Counted from the first letter of the stretch, positions 26,702 through 36,746 are shown. The stretch is DNA of 64,000 nt from Nitrospirota bacterium (GCA_030645475.1 JAUSMA010000060.1:310001-374000), one strand, 5' to 3'. The notes: generated from the letters alone by a model not told the origin. A program made the numbers and translations.

Positions 26702-27975
26702 TATTCTTTTCCAGCCGCAACCAGCAATGCCGGTTCGGCTTGCGCCTGGAGACGGGAAACGGGAGCGGACACAGATTCAAGCAGCGTCCGCCAGGTCTGC
26801 AGGGCATGCACACGGGCATACTGCCGATCGAATGCCTGTCGCGCCCGCTGCCCGGCTTCGGTCGCCTTGTGACGGTTATCAGACAACTCTCGAATGCATT
26901 CCACCATGGGACCGACCTCACCGATACAGAAACTCCACCCGCATTGTTCGCGCTCCAGGATACGGGCAATCTCTCCATCAGGATCGCCGACATGAATGAC
27001 CGGCCGTCCCGCAGCGGCAATGCCATAAAACTTGCTCGGCACAATCATCCCTTCCAGCGTCGGCCTCAACGAAATGACATGCACGTCCGGCACGCTCAGG
27101 CTCCAACGCAAACGATCGGCCGGCTGGTAGGGGCGGAACTGCACGTTCGTCAAGCCCCGCGCCGCGACTTCCGCTTCGAGCCATGGCCGCGCAATGCCGG
27201 CGCCGATAAATACGAAGGCGATGCCGCGCTCCTCTTTCAATCGCTCCGCCGCATCGATCATGGTCTTGAACTCGTGGACATGCCCCATATTGCCTGAATA
27301 GCCCAGAACGAACTTGCCGTCCAGTTGCCACTCGCGCACAAGCGGATTGTCTTCCTTGGAGACCGGTTGAATGACGTCTCCGTCGGCCCAGTTCTCGATC
27401 ACCGTAATCCGATCGGACGGAACCCCCTCGTCACGGAGGCGCTGGGCCATGCGTCCGCCGAGCACGACGTTCGATCGAGCCTGCAATAGCGACCCGTTGC
27501 GCAACCGTTTCAGCATCGGTGCGACAAAACGCACACCAGAGACATCCAGAGAAGTGGCCACTTCAGGAAACAGGTCCTGAACCCAATTGACCAGCACACC
27601 TTGTCTGATCTTGGCCGCCCAGGCGGCGCAGACCGACATCATCGGAGGATCGGTTTTGGCCACCACCACATCGCCCCGTCTGATCGAGCGAAGCAATCGC
27701 CACGTCGCGCCGGCATAAAACGTCAGATAGTCGAGCATCCGCCCCCACATTCGCGCGCGGCCGAACCGTGAGGTGCGCACACGATGCACATGTACACCGC
27801 AAATCACTTCCTCGGAGAGAAGCGACGCCCGGGGATCGGTATAGAGTTGACCACCGGTAATCACATGAATGTCCTGGCCGCGAGAGGCGAGGTCAAAGGC
27901 GAGATCGCTGAGGAGCTGACTGGTCGCGGAGTGGTCGGGATAAAAGTACCGGTTGATGAAGATTGTTTTAGCCAT
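26701..27975 (-). CDS. Glycosyltransferase family 4
   Basis: The protein has 424 residues and begins MAKTIFINRYFYPDHSATSQLL, typical of WbuB-like GT4 enzymes. The N-terminal domain holds DVVVAKTDPPMMSVCAAWAAK. The C-terminal domain has FVLGYSGNMGHVHEF, then VFIGAGIARPWLE and the donor-binding region VISLRPTLEGMIVPSKFYG with IAAAGRPVIHVG. It should add a sugar from a nucleotide donor to the lipid-linked EPS unit at the cytoplasmic face of the membrane. It lies 38 bases after the GT2 gene and overlaps the hydrolase-like gene by one base. Confidence 0.88.
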   Translation of the reverse strand: MAKTIFINRYFYPDHSATSQLLSDLAFDLASRGQDIHVITGGQLYTDPRASLLSEEVICGVHVHRVRTSRFGRARMWGRMLDYLTFYAGATWRLLRSIRRGDVVVAKTDPPMMSVCAAWAAKIRQGVLVNWVQDLFPEVATSLDVSGVRFVAPMLKRLRNGSLLQARSNVVLGGRMAQRLRDEGVPSDRITVIENWADGDVIQPVSKEDNPLVREWQLDGKFVLGYSGNMGHVHEFKTMIDAAERLKEERGIAFVFIGAGIARPWLEAEVAARGLTNVQFRPYQPADRLRWSLSVPDVHVISLRPTLEGMIVPSKFYGIAAAGRPVIHVGDPDGEIARILEREQCGWSFCIGEVGPMVECIRELSDNRHKATEAGQRARQAFDRQYARVHALQTWRTLLESVSAPVSRLQAQAEPALLVAAGKE

Positions 27976-28013
27976 ATAGGCAGAGACGCCTGGCAGGGTC
28001 GTCTCGATTCCTT

Positions 28014-28844
28014 TCAGGTTGGTAAGCCCCGTTCCCGCCGTTCGAGTTCTCGCATCTTCAGCACGATCAGGTACTCATAGAAGGATTGCAGTACGCAGTA
28101 GGTAAATCCTGCCCGTCCGTCCATGCACCCCCGTTGCCAGATATACAAATATAGAAACTTCAAAAACGGCCGCCAGGGCAATCGAAAGGAAAGATTTTTG
28201 AGGGCGCGACGGCGCAGTGCGCGATCGGTGCTGAACAGTTCCGGCTGTGTCTCCGAGGGCTGGAGGAGCAGCTTCATCCCCTCCTGCGCCTCCAACTGCG
28301 AGTAGCGGTTATGTTTTTCGATCCACTCCGAGATCCCCTTGCTGAAGTTGTAGTGGACCAGCATGCCGCGGAGGTAGCCATGAGAGCCGTCGATCACGGG
28401 AACCGGGTTAACCAAGCGCTCAAATCGCACGTGGCGAGGACGGAATAGACGCATGATCATGCCAGGCGGCATGGCATGCCCGATCCAGCGGCCCATGAAC
28501 ATATTCCGGCGGCCACAGTAGTAGGCCACGTCGCCCCGAGTCGAATCAGCCGCAATGGAAACCAGCTCATCCTTCAGCTCTTCTGTCATCCGTTCGTCGG
28601 CGTCGAGATAAAAGACCCAGGGATGTTTGAACGGAATCTGCTCGAGCGCCCAATTCTGATGGGCGGACCAATTGTCGAAGCGGCGTTGCACGACTCGCGC
28701 ACCCATTTCCTCGGCAATCTTCACGGTGCGGTCGCTGCTAAATGAGTCCAGCACCACAATGTCGTCGGACCATTTTACCGACTGAAGGCACTCCGGCAGG
28801 TTGGCTTCTTCGTTCAACGTCAGAATGAGAATCGACACACTCAT
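28014..28844 (-). CDS. Glycosyltransferase family 2 (WaaE/KdtX-like)
   Basis: The protein has 276 residues. It has a GT-A fold: ILILTLNEEANLPECL at the start, VVLDSFSSDRTVKIAEEMG, then the metal-binding FYLDADERMTEEL. The MPPGMIMRLFRPRHVRF and FSKGISEWIEKHNRYSQLEA segments match the LPS beta-1,4-glucosyltransferase (KdtX/WaaE) group. A hydrophobic C-terminal part (FLKFLYLYIWQRG) may associate with the membrane. It adds one sugar in EPS repeat synthesis. It starts 3 bases after the methyltransferase gene. Confidence 0.88.
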   Translation of the reverse strand: MSVSILILTLNEEANLPECLQSVKWSDDIVVLDSFSSDRTVKIAEEMGARVVQRRFDNWSAHQNWALEQIPFKHPWVFYLDADERMTEELKDELVSIAADSTRGDVAYYCGRRNMFMGRWIGHAMPPGMIMRLFRPRHVRFERLVNPVPVIDGSHGYLRGMLVHYNFSKGISEWIEKHNRYSQLEAQEGMKLLLQPSETQPELFSTDRALRRRALKNLSFRLPWRPFLKFLYLYIWQRGCMDGRAGFTYCVLQSFYEYLIVLKMRELERRERGLPT

Positions 28845-28847
28845 GGC

Positions 28848-29486
28848 TTATGACCTTGTGGCGATCGCGATCATGGATTTGGCCAGCGCGGGCACGCGCC
28901 CTACCCGACGAAACCTGATGGAATGAAATCCGGCTTCCTGGAGCAACAGCCTCAGCGTCCCTATCGACCAGAACTTGATGTGCCCATGATCCCACAATGC
29001 GGTGAAGTGATGGTCTAGCCGTCCCGTCAAGGCCATAGCGAGATTCTTCCAGTAACCATGATACGGCGTCGAGACGATTACGGTTCCCGACGGTTCCACG
29101 AGATCAAACAGCGCGCGCGCAAACACCCGCGGAGCGTAGAGATGTTCGACGACCTCCAAACTCACCACCACCGGGAACTTTCCATAGGTTTCGGCGAGAG
29201 GGTCGTAGGCCGATCCAAGTTGCAGATTCGATTGAGGATAGCGCCGCTTGGCCTGCTCGATGCCCTGAGCGGATGCATCGACACCGGTCACCAGATAGCC
29301 TTGCCGCGTCAACACATCAGCCACCGCTCCATTCCCACACCCCACCTCGAACACACGCTTGTGAACCGTGGGAAGCCGCAGTGCCGCAAGCTCTGCCAAG
29401 AGCGCCGGCACGAGATAATCATGCGACGCGTTCAGTTCCGGGTCTTCGTAGACATACCCGGAGATATCGACCGCTGTTTCCATCAT
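28848..29486 (-). CDS. SAM-dependent methyltransferase
   Basis: The protein has 212 residues and is a class I methyltransferase. Motif I is VFEVGCGNGAVADVL (about residues 44-58). The second acidic position lies in VTGVDASAQGIEQAKR. Motif IV is VVVSLEVVEHL and post-motif GTVIVSTPYHG. The histidine-rich segment LDHHFTALWDHGHIKFW resembles Coq3/UbiG-like and sugar methyltransferases. In this place it probably methylates a sugar of the EPS. It starts with a double ATG that overlaps the acetyltransferase stop. Confidence 0.85.
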   Translation of the reverse strand: MMETAVDISGYVYEDPELNASHDYLVPALLAELAALRLPTVHKRVFEVGCGNGAVADVLTRQGYLVTGVDASAQGIEQAKRRYPQSNLQLGSAYDPLAETYGKFPVVVSLEVVEHLYAPRVFARALFDLVEPSGTVIVSTPYHGYWKNLAMALTGRLDHHFTALWDHGHIKFWSIGTLRLLLQEAGFHSIRFRRVGRVPALAKSMIAIATRS

Positions 29487-30046
29487 GACTCTTCCTGTTG
29501 CAGTTCATATTTTTTGATGATGCGGGCAGGATTCCCGCCTACCACGGTCCAAGGATCAACGTTGCGAAAGACGCTCGCGCGAGCGCCGACCACGGCCCCC
29601 TCGCCGATGGTCACGCCAGGCCCGACGAATACATCCGCAGCCACCCATGCCCGACGCCCGATCCTGATCGGGGCCGAGATGACCGGCATGTCACTAAACC
29701 TATAGTCATGACTAGCCGTACAGAGGAATGCGTATTGACTGACCGTTGCGTGAGGTTCAAGGATGACCTGATCGACGGCATAACAATCCACATGATCGCC
29801 GAGACAGCTGCCCTCCCCCATCGTCAAGTTCCAGGGGGCCCAGATTCTGGCTGAGGGATAGGGATGCGCCCCTTGCTCCACCTTCGCGCCGAACAATCGC
29901 AGTAGCCACCGCCTCCAGGCGTGGAACGGCCGTGGGCTGGAACGAAACAACAGGAGCCACACCATGCCCCATAACATTCGACCCGCTCGATTCCGATACG
30001 AGTGCGGACTGGGAAAGGATTGATGGTTCGACCGTATTCGCATCAC
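29483..30046 (-). CDS. WcaF-like hexapeptide acetyltransferase
   Basis: The protein has 187 residues. The opening [22 protein letters not shown] and [24 protein letters not shown] are signatures of WcaF-type colanic acid acetyltransferases. Left-handed beta-helix hexads run to [31 protein letters not shown], closing with [11 protein letters not shown]. It should O-acetylate a sugar of the EPS unit using acetyl-CoA. It overlaps both neighbours by 4 bases, so translation is coupled. Confidence 0.88.
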   Translation of the reverse strand: MMRIRSNHQSFPSPHSYRNRAGRMLWGMVWLLLFRSSPRPFHAWRRWLLRLFGAKVEQGAHPYPSARIWAPWNLTMGEGSCLGDHVDCYAVDQVILEPHATVSQYAFLCTASHDYRFSDMPVISAPIRIGRRAWVAADVFVGPGVTIGEGAVVGARASVFRNVDPWTVVGGNPARIIKKYELQQEES

Positions 30047-30678
30047 ATCAGTGGCCCCGGTTGCTGACCGCGCTTCGTCGGCTGCGCCAGCATCGCTTCA
30101 TGAATCGCCTGTTCCTGCTCATCGAACCGATAGCGCAAGACCTTGGCTGGAACCCCGACGACGACGGCATAGGGAGGCACGTCCTTCGTGACAATCGCGC
30201 CTGCACCGACGACCGCCCCGTTCCCGATCGAAATCCCCCGCAACAGAATCGCTCCATGGCCGATCAATACGTCCTGCCCGATCGTCGTGATAACAGACGG
30301 AGGCCGCCCTGAAAAGACCACCGGCACACCTGGCTTGTCGTAATGATGGTCGGACCCGACAATCGCGACGTACGCCGACAGGGATGAGTAATGTCCGATA
30401 TGCACGTGAGGCGGTAGCTGACTATGAGGCCCGATGTACACAAAGTCGCCGGCGACGAATCCCGGGCCGATACTCACAGCCTTGCCCACATGAAAATCCC
30501 TCCCGACGCGGGCGCCCCTGTATCGAAAGCGAACGAGGAGCCAGGCCCGAATCTGCTTGAGAAGGTCTTTACCTTTTCCGACAAGAACACGGCAGCAGTC
30601 CCTGACGCGAGATTGACTCGCGCTGAGCACGGTGCTGTCTCGCGTTTCATAGGTCATCTCGGATGTGCGATCAGCCAT
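30043..30678 (-). CDS. Hexapeptide-repeat acyltransferase
   Basis: The protein has 211 residues. A helical N-terminus (about residues 1-55) is followed by hexapeptide repeats: [41 protein letters not shown] and [20 protein letters not shown], ending in [13 protein letters not shown]. These define a CatB/xenobiotic-type or serine-type O-acetyltransferase fold. The SDHHYD stretch provides the usual active-site histidines. It is probably a second EPS O-acetyltransferase, distinct from the WcaF-like enzyme next to it. Confidence 0.85.
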   Translation of the reverse strand: MADRTSEMTYETRDSTVLSASQSRVRDCCRVLVGKGKDLLKQIRAWLLVRFRYRGARVGRDFHVGKAVSIGPGFVAGDFVYIGPHSQLPPHVHIGHYSSLSAYVAIVGSDHHYDKPGVPVVFSGRPPSVITTIGQDVLIGHGAILLRGISIGNGAVVGAGAIVTKDVPPYAVVVGVPAKVLRYRFDEQEQAIHEAMLAQPTKRGQQPGPLM

Positions 30679-31960
30679 GTCCGTAGACTCCCTCCCCCGG
30701 TGGCTCGATAGTCAGCTCGTCCGCAGGCTCGAATAGCTGTTCATCCGGCTCAGTCACAGGGCCCTCCATCACCCCCGGCCTCATGATGCTGACGAGAAAC
30801 AAGAGTGACGTTGGATTGCCGACATTAATGAGATATCGCTCGAAGACCGCAAGCAGGAGATACCCGACACAGAGTCCGAACAGAATGCTTTGGCTGAACC
30901 CTGCTCCAATTTCTCGAGAGCCGGCCCAGAGGAGGGACATCCCACGAGTGATTAAGTACGCGACAGCCAGAAAACCGAGCAGCCCGACTTCCGCCAATGT
31001 CGCGAGATAGCCGTTGTGCGCCGATGAGTCGGCCTTCAGGAGGTATTCATGAGCACGGAACCCCACTCCTAGGACCGGATTGTGGACAAATAACTCCCAC
31101 GTCCACTTCCAGGCTGTCACACGACCCGACGCGCCCGAACTCATGCCACGATCGGCGGAGCTCAGCGCATAGAACCGGTCCAACATTCGATACATGACGT
31201 CGCCGTAGGCGAGCGTCACACCGACGATCAGCAGGAGACCCGTTACAGCCAGCAGCAGCACAGGTCGACGGTGGGCCCGCAGGCGAAGCCATACCACCAT
31301 CCCCAGCCCCACCACTGCGGCGACCGCCGCTGCCCGCGAGCTCGTGAGCACGATGATCCCGGCAATCGGGCCTATCACCGCGAGTCGAAGCACCCAGGTC
31401 CTGATCGACATCGCTGCGAGGATGACCGACACCGACACCAGCCCGATCGTATTGGGGTTCAATATTCCTTTGCCGTTCCCTAGACGCGTCCCCGGCACGT
31501 AGTCGTACCAGGCGAGCCCAATGAGCACGCCGGTGGTCAACACGGCAAATATCTTCAATCCCCGCTCATACTGTTCTGCATCGAGGTTGGTGTTGAATTG
31601 CAAAGCCAAAAAGATGCCCGCCAGCGTCAGCACGAGATAACCGCTCGAGAGTAACGCGACCGGGCTCATGAAGCTGGATAGGGCCGAAACCACACCGAAG
31701 AGAATGAGCCCACCGGTTGCCGCAAGCGGCATGGCTTGTGGAACAAAACTGCAGCGTCCCATCGCAAAATACAGCAGAGGCCACACGACCGCAGCGCCGA
31801 GGAGCAGCATGGACGTCGTCCCCTCATGGCCTGCCTCTATCCGTCCTCCAAGGGACGCGGCAAAGACCCCGGTGAGCCAGAGTCCCAGAACCAGGCCGAC
31901 CTGGGTTCCGCGCAGAGGGGTGGCGGTTTCGTCGAAATCCTCTTCACGCTGAAGGCTCAT
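30671..31960 (-). CDS. Wzy/O-antigen ligase-like polymerase
   Basis: The protein has 429 residues with about eleven transmembrane helices. The O-antigen ligase/polymerase domain shows [37 protein letters not shown] and the periplasmic loop with [24 protein letters not shown], followed by [18 protein letters not shown]. These Arg and His positions are usual in Wzy and WaaL enzymes. The 30 C-terminal residues are acidic and Pro-rich. It should polymerise lipid-linked repeats in the periplasm. It overlaps the flippase stop by 4 bases. Confidence 0.88.
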   Translation of the reverse strand: MSLQREEDFDETATPLRGTQVGLVLGLWLTGVFAASLGGRIEAGHEGTTSMLLLGAAVVWPLLYFAMGRCSFVPQAMPLAATGGLILFGVVSALSSFMSPVALLSSGYLVLTLAGIFLALQFNTNLDAEQYERGLKIFAVLTTGVLIGLAWYDYVPGTRLGNGKGILNPNTIGLVSVSVILAAMSIRTWVLRLAVIGPIAGIIVLTSSRAAAVAAVVGLGMVVWLRLRAHRRPVLLLAVTGLLLIVGVTLAYGDVMYRMLDRFYALSSADRGMSSGASGRVTAWKWTWELFVHNPVLGVGFRAHEYLLKADSSAHNGYLATLAEVGLLGFLAVAYLITRGMSLLWAGSREIGAGFSQSILFGLCVGYLLLAVFERYLINVGNPTSLLFLVSIMRPGVMEGPVTEPDEQLFEPADELTIEPPGEGVYGHG

Positions 31961-33354
31961 GCAGACCTCAATGCCATCGCGAGTCGACTTCCCATCGTTA
32001 CGCTCGTCGCCGCCTCACCAACCACGATGGCAATCGCCAGCCCCGGCACCCCGACGCGTGGCACCAGCAACGCCCCCAGCCCGGCCAGCAACAGCCACTG
32101 CAAAGCGAGCCCCACCATGGGTGTGCGATAGTCCGATAGCGCATAACAGGAGTTCCGGAAGACCCGACCCAGGCTCATGAAGGGAAGCGCCCACACCGTG
32201 ATCGAGAGGATCGAGGCGGTGAAGCGGGCATGCTCAAGTGAGAACTTGCCGCGCACAAATATCAACTCCACGATCGGCTCTGCAAAAATGGATACGCAGG
32301 CCACGACCGTGACGCTGACCGCGAGGAGCAAGAGCCCTTGTTTCCACAGCATGGCGAACCCGATCGATTTATCTTGCCCAAAGGCTTCCACCAGGCGAGG
32401 AAACGCCATCGTCGTGAGCGGCATGACGAGCAGGGAGAGCGGCACGGACACAATCGTGCTGGCATAGAAAAACCCGGCGATGGATCCACCCGGAAGCGAG
32501 GACGCGAGACTTCGCTCTGTCACCGAGACAGCGGCATAGATGAGCTCACCGACCAGAATGGTCCCTGCGGCTCCCCAGAGCAGGAACCATCCTTCACGAA
32601 CAGGGGGTCTGGATTCCGAGGGGACGGACCAAGTCATCAGGACGAGCCGAATCGCAAACAGAAGCATCACGAGAAAATTTCCCGCAGCCACGCCCAGCGT
32701 CAGCGCGTCGACCCCGAGCTTTTCGGACCAGAGCGTGAGGGAGACAATGGAGCAAAGCGAGATAATCGATCCGGCCGCAAATCCTGGCGCGAAGGTCCCC
32801 AGCACTGAAAGGGCTCCGCGCAAGAGACCTGCCGTGCTCGCAAACACGATCGGCGCCGTGAGGAAATGGAGTGTCCGGACGCCGAGTGCCTCTTGCGTCC
32901 CATCGAAGCGTGGGAAAAAAACGCTCAGTAAGAGCCCGGCGCTTCCTAATAGAAACAGCACGACGCCGAGATTCACGAGCAGAAGGCCACAGAGTGCTGG
33001 TTGCACGGCCCGGCTGACGGCGGCCGCCCCGCCCCCTCTCGCCACACGGGAGATGAACGCTGTCTCCAGCGCGTTCCCGATCTGCGCCCCAAAGAACAAC
33101 TGAAGGCTCATGACCGCGACAAAGACATCCAGTTGTGGACTCAAACCAAACGTGGATGCCACGGTGAGCTCCCGCACAAAACCGAGCGCAAGACCGATGC
33201 CCGTCAGCAGGGAATATCCTGATGCCTCACGAAGAGGGCCCAGCACATCGGCAAGCACCCGCTGCACCTTCCCAAAAGGCAGCTCATCCAAAGTCCGATC
33301 AATTCGGCCCTGCGAGACGAACGCTTTTTGCGATATCGACATGGACACCACCAC
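31957..33354 (-). CDS. MurJ/Wzx-like lipid-linked oligosaccharide flippase
   Basis: The protein has up to 465 residues and about 14 transmembrane helices. It begins with a cytoplasmic segment, then SGYSLLTGIGLALGFVRELTVASTFGLSPQLDVFVAV, which matches the start of MurJ/MVF-type MOP flippases. LLVMPLTTMAFPRLVEAFGQD and LIFVRGKFSLEHA are further family stretches. In an EPS operon it most likely moves the undecaprenyl-linked repeat across the inner membrane for Wzy. Some members are true lipid II flippases, so sequence alone does not separate the roles. Confidence 0.85.
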   Translation of the reverse strand: MVVSMSISQKAFVSQGRIDRTLDELPFGKVQRVLADVLGPLREASGYSLLTGIGLALGFVRELTVASTFGLSPQLDVFVAVMSLQLFFGAQIGNALETAFISRVARGGGAAAVSRAVQPALCGLLLVNLGVVLFLLGSAGLLLSVFFPRFDGTQEALGVRTLHFLTAPIVFASTAGLLRGALSVLGTFAPGFAAGSIISLCSIVSLTLWSEKLGVDALTLGVAAGNFLVMLLFAIRLVLMTWSVPSESRPPVREGWFLLWGAAGTILVGELIYAAVSVTERSLASSLPGGSIAGFFYASTIVSVPLSLLVMPLTTMAFPRLVEAFGQDKSIGFAMLWKQGLLLLAVSVTVVACVSIFAEPIVELIFVRGKFSLEHARFTASILSITVWALPFMSLGRVFRNSCYALSDYRTPMVGLALQWLLLAGLGALLVPRVGVPGLAIAIVVGEAATSVTMGSRLAMALRSA

Positions 33355-33403
33355 CGTTTGCGAACAAACGCCTGGCCTCCCACAGAGGTCCTGGCATCGA
33401 GCA

Positions 33404-34630
33404 TCAGTTCCGGATTTGCGGTTCGGCTGCCTGCTTCTGGAGCCAGGATCCTGGACTCAACCACCCGTATGCCGGCGCCTTCACCTGTTCTTGCTTCCAG
33501 GCCAACGTCCGCTCGATGCAGTCCGCGAGGCTCAATGCCCATGTCTCAGGGGTATAGAGCGCGACGATCTGCCTGGATGCTTCGCCCATCTTGCCTGCAT
33601 CGACGGTATCCGACGACACCACTCCCAAGAGTCGCGCCATACCGTCGATATCGAACGGATCGCAGACGTATCCGTTCACCCCAGCCCGCACCAGTTCCGG
33701 CACACATCCGCAGCGATGCGACACAAGCACCGGCAGTCCCGCCGCCATCGCTTCGTTGACCACCAGCCCCCATGTTTCACTCACGCTCGGAAGGACCAGA
33801 CAGGACGCAAGCCCGTAGTAGGCTGAGACCGCATCTGCCTGTTGGAAGCCGGCGAACACGACATCGCGCAGTTCTTGAGCCCTCTCTCGCAACACCGGCT
33901 CCTGAGGTCCACCGCCGACCAGCACTAGACCCCAAGCCCGCGGCCCAGCCGTCTGCCGATACGTGGCATACGCTTCAAGCAAGCGGAGCACGTTCTTTTC
34001 CGGCGCAAACCGTCCGACAAATAGGAAATAGCGTTCCGGGAGGCCAAGGCGGTCACGGAGCGCATCTCCCTGCGAGCGCGCAGCCGCTGCCCCATCCGCA
34101 AATGCCTGGTTGTCCACCACGTCATAGCCCGTCCAGATCCATTCGCGGGGAACACCCAACCGCACCAAGTAGGCGGCGGTCTGCTCTCCGGCCGCAAACG
34201 CCGCATCGAAATGCCGGCGAACCCACCAGCCTTTTACGGATTCTTTGATTGCCGTTCGAGGCCGATCTTCCCAGTGAGAATCCCCCAAGAAGATACTGAC
34301 GCGTTTATGACGTTTGGCCCATCGGGCGGCAGCCCGCATGGCGGCATAGTAATAACCGGTGATCACGACCGCCTGGGGATCCGAGTCATCCAGCCAACGA
34401 GTCACACGTGCGGCCAGAGCCTTCGAGTCGATCTGATCAACAGTTTTTCCCGGAAAGGCTTCGACATAGTCGAATCCCAGATCTGCTGTTCGCACCTGCC
34501 ACTCGTGAATCCTTTCGGTGGCGCCCAGCGCCATGAGCTCTACGGTATCGTCTCTTCGCAAAGACTGAAGCGCCCTGAATCGAGGGATGCTATAGGGAGC
34601 AAGCACCGGTTCCAGGCAACTGATCTTCAT
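33404..34630 (-). CDS. Glycosyltransferase family 4, first gene of EPS operon 1
   Basis: The protein has about 408 residues from MKISCLEPVLAPYSIPRF; the frame extends upstream to 34666. A GT-B fold is clear: the acceptor domain has AVVITGYYYAAMRAAARWAKR and VSIFLGDSHWEDRP, and the donor domain has YFLFVGRFAPEKNVLRLLEAY, LVLVGGGPQEPVLRE and LVLPSVSETWGLVVNEAMAAGLPVLVS. The last contains the usual E-x7-E site. It transfers a sugar in EPS assembly. It is the promoter-proximal gene, with a Pho-like box 150 bases upstream. Confidence 0.87.
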   Translation of the reverse strand: MKISCLEPVLAPYSIPRFRALQSLRRDDTVELMALGATERIHEWQVRTADLGFDYVEAFPGKTVDQIDSKALAARVTRWLDDSDPQAVVITGYYYAAMRAAARWAKRHKRVSIFLGDSHWEDRPRTAIKESVKGWWVRRHFDAAFAAGEQTAAYLVRLGVPREWIWTGYDVVDNQAFADGAAAARSQGDALRDRLGLPERYFLFVGRFAPEKNVLRLLEAYATYRQTAGPRAWGLVLVGGGPQEPVLRERAQELRDVVFAGFQQADAVSAYYGLASCLVLPSVSETWGLVVNEAMAAGLPVLVSHRCGCVPELVRAGVNGYVCDPFDIDGMARLLGVVSSDTVDAGKMGEASRQIVALYTPETWALSLADCIERTLAWKQEQVKAPAYGWLSPGSWLQKQAAEPQIRN

Positions 34631-34777
34631 GCTAGTACGGCAGCCTCTCCTCGACGCGGGTGTCACCGCTACGCAAGAAATACAGGAGTCATTGAGGGCC
34701 TGACACAGTCGTCATGCCGCTCTATTTCGAGAGATGCAGTCTACTGCTGGAGGTGCGAGGGAACGGCCACGCAGATC

Positions 34778-34805
34778 TCAAGTTTGTGTTAACAAATCGT
34801 TAAAA
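34778..34805 (-). promoter_or_regulatory. Pho-box promoter element of EPS operon 1
   Basis: TAAC cores on the minus strand lie at 34802-34799 and 34791-34788, 11 bases apart. The first 19 bases (34778-34796) are identical to 25652-25670 and the next nine differ at two positions. The remainder of 34631-34938 holds no gene. Confidence 0.6.
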
Positions 34806-34938
34806 GGCGGATCAGGAAAGATGGGAGGTCTTGTCCCCTGAAGGCTCCTGGCCGAATCCGTTCAGGCAGGGAGAAGAAGCTGCGACCAGAATGGGTGCTG
34901 CGAGGACGGATGCCCGACCCCGCAGAGGGGTGTCCCAT

Positions 34939-35589
34939 TTATGCCATCGCGCCGGTCGCTAGAGCACGTCGTTTCAAAAAGGCCAAACCACCGAGGCCCA
35001 TGAAGCCGCTGGCAAAGAGCAGGAGACTGGCGGGAAGCGGCACTGGTGTCGGAGCGAGCCCGACAGCCTTCCCCTGCAGGAATAATTTGGCGGTTCGATC
35101 GTCGTGCGACCATCCATGCTTTCCCCTGCCCCTCTCAGGGTCAAAGACATGAGTCCATGAAAGGCTGAACTCGGACGTCTCCGGGTTGAAGACTCCCTGG
35201 GCGATCCCACCGATATTCCAGGCCCGGAACGAATCGCCGCGGCTCACGCCGAAAAATAGCGACGTGAGATCCATCGTGATTGAAGAACCGCTGATGGTGG
35301 CAGAAGGCGCAACCGCGCCGTTCACACCGGAAGTAAAGAGCGAGAAGGTGCGATGTCCCTTCGTGATCGGCGAGACGATATCCGGCATGGACTGATACTG
35401 GCCCACTGTGATCGTCCCTTCTTGAGCCAACAAGCGATCGGCGACCCGATGGAATTGGCCTCCGTCCCAAGCCTTCTCGCCCATGAAATCTGTGGGAGTG
35501 ACCCCCATCGCGGCTGCGAATGGGACAGATCCGAATATCGCCACGACTGCTGTCATGCCGAATGTGAGAAGAAGGGCGCGAGGTGCCAT
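34939..35589 (-). CDS. VPLPA-CTERM sorted protein
   Basis: The protein has 216 residues from ATG 35589, with AAAGGAG 7 bases upstream. The longer frame to 35892 has no ribosome site and lacks a signal at its start. A signal peptide (residues 1-25, ALLLTFGMTAVVAIFGSVPFA) is followed by a beta-rich body sharing GHRTFSLFTSG, SLFFGVS and FSLSWTHVF with the next gene, so the two are paralogues. The tail is VPLPASLLLFASGFMGLGG, a hydrophobic helix and LKRR. It should be sorted by the XrtD-type exosortase. Function is unknown. Confidence 0.82.
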   Translation of the reverse strand: MAPRALLLTFGMTAVVAIFGSVPFAAAMGVTPTDFMGEKAWDGGQFHRVADRLLAQEGTITVGQYQSMPDIVSPITKGHRTFSLFTSGVNGAVAPSATISGSSITMDLTSLFFGVSRGDSFRAWNIGGIAQGVFNPETSEFSLSWTHVFDPERGRGKHGWSHDDRTAKLFLQGKAVGLAPTPVPLPASLLLFASGFMGLGGLAFLKRRALATGAMA

Positions 35590-35904
35590 AAGACGCTCCT
35601 TTGTAGTCATAGGCTGTAACCAAATAGAAATATGATCGATGCCCGCAAACTGATGGTACAAGCCAGCGACAACAACGGCGTAACGTCTTTGTTTGGATTC
35701 GATTAATTTTTCATCAAGAAGCTCTGACGAGTGGCAACAATCGCCACAGGCAACAGCCCACGTCAGCCTACAGAACGGCTGCAGTGGGGTCCACGCACAT
35801 CGAGCCCGCTTTTTACCTGGGATAACACGGCACGGGGATTGAGGCGGAATACCGAGAGATTGTCGGTCTAGATGGTCTCGAATGACGCGCACATGGTTCG
35901 AGCA

Positions 35905-35952
35905 TCAAAATGATACGCCGTGCCGGGCGTCACAGCACCCGGCACGGCGTAT
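35905..35952 (-). terminator. Terminator after a VPLPA-CTERM gene
   Basis: A perfect 15-bp inverted repeat (35913-35927 with 35938-35952) has a 10-base loop and is followed on the minus strand by CATTTTGAT. It lies 31 bases after the stop at 35984. This is a likely intrinsic terminator with a short T tract. Confidence 0.7.
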
Positions 35953-35983
35953 GGCAGAAACAGACGCTTCTTACGGCTCTTCT

Positions 35984-36628
35984 CTAGACAGCTGGGACCG
36001 CGTTGCGTCTGGCAAGTCCGACCAACGCAGCCAGCCCACTGCCGAACAGGAGCAGTGCTCCGGGCAGCGGAACGGCCGCTACCTGCGCCGTTCCCTGCAA
36101 GGTGAAGGTCCCGGAGGTCAGGAACGGCACGCCCGAGAACGAGCGGGTCCAGGAAATGTCGAAGGCATTCGTCAGTTCGTTGAACGAGCCTGCCGCATTC
36201 CCGCCGATGTTCAGCGACGCCATCAATGGGTTCGTGTTGACCCATCCCCAGCCAGTGCTGGTGACCCCTGCGAAAAGCGATTGGAGGTTCGCCGTCAGGG
36301 CGGCCCCGGAGGTCTCTCCGGTTGGAGCAGGGAGGTTGAGGGCTCCTCCGTTGCTCGTAAAGATCGAAAACGTGAGGTGGGAAATCGTAATCGGATTGAA
36401 GATGTTCGGCAGCGGCTGAAACTGGTTCATGATGAGCTGCCCATTGGCATTGAAGTTGCCGATGATGCTCCCCAATGATCCAAAATTCAGATTCATCGAT
36501 CCACCGGTGATGTCCAGCTGCGTGACGGACGCAGCCTGGGTTGGTGCCGGTAATACCCAGAGTACCGACGCCATCAGGAGAGCCATCACGCTCCCCTTGA
36601 CTGTTTTGCCCGTTGTTGCCGTTGTCAT
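35984..36628 (-). CDS. VPLPA-CTERM sorted protein, paralogue of the previous
   Basis: The protein has 214 residues. A signal peptide ends at TQA (about residue 32). The body repeats the pattern of the 34939 gene: ITISHLTFSIFTSNGGA, LQSLFAGVTSTGWGW and FDISWTRSF, indicating a shared domain of about 150 residues. The C-terminus is VPLPGALLLFGSGLAALVG, then GLARRNAVPAV. It is an exported target of the exosortase. Neighbouring genes are a PstS-like protein and another VPLPA-CTERM gene, all on the same strand. Confidence 0.83.
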   Translation of the reverse strand: MTTATTGKTVKGSVMALLMASVLWVLPAPTQAASVTQLDITGGSMNLNFGSLGSIIGNFNANGQLIMNQFQPLPNIFNPITISHLTFSIFTSNGGALNLPAPTGETSGAALTANLQSLFAGVTSTGWGWVNTNPLMASLNIGGNAAGSFNELTNAFDISWTRSFSGVPFLTSGTFTLQGTAQVAAVPLPGALLLFGSGLAALVGLARRNAVPAV

Positions 36629-36698
36629 GAAATACTCCCGTGCTGCTCACACGAATGAGTCGTTATGGCTCGCGTCATCGCAACAGAATCCAGGTTCC

Positions 36699-36739
36699 CA
36701 GGGGCGGGGCCTGGAGAGAACCTCCAGGCCCCGCCCCTG
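36699..36739. terminator. Strong GC-rich hairpin after the large PstS-like gene
   Basis: A perfect 18-bp stem (36699-36716 with 36722-36739) closes a 5-base loop AGAAC. It begins 8 bases after the stop at 36747. No T tract follows, so termination may be inefficient or the hairpin may protect the mRNA end. Confidence 0.6.
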
Positions 36740-36746
36740 TCTGCCC

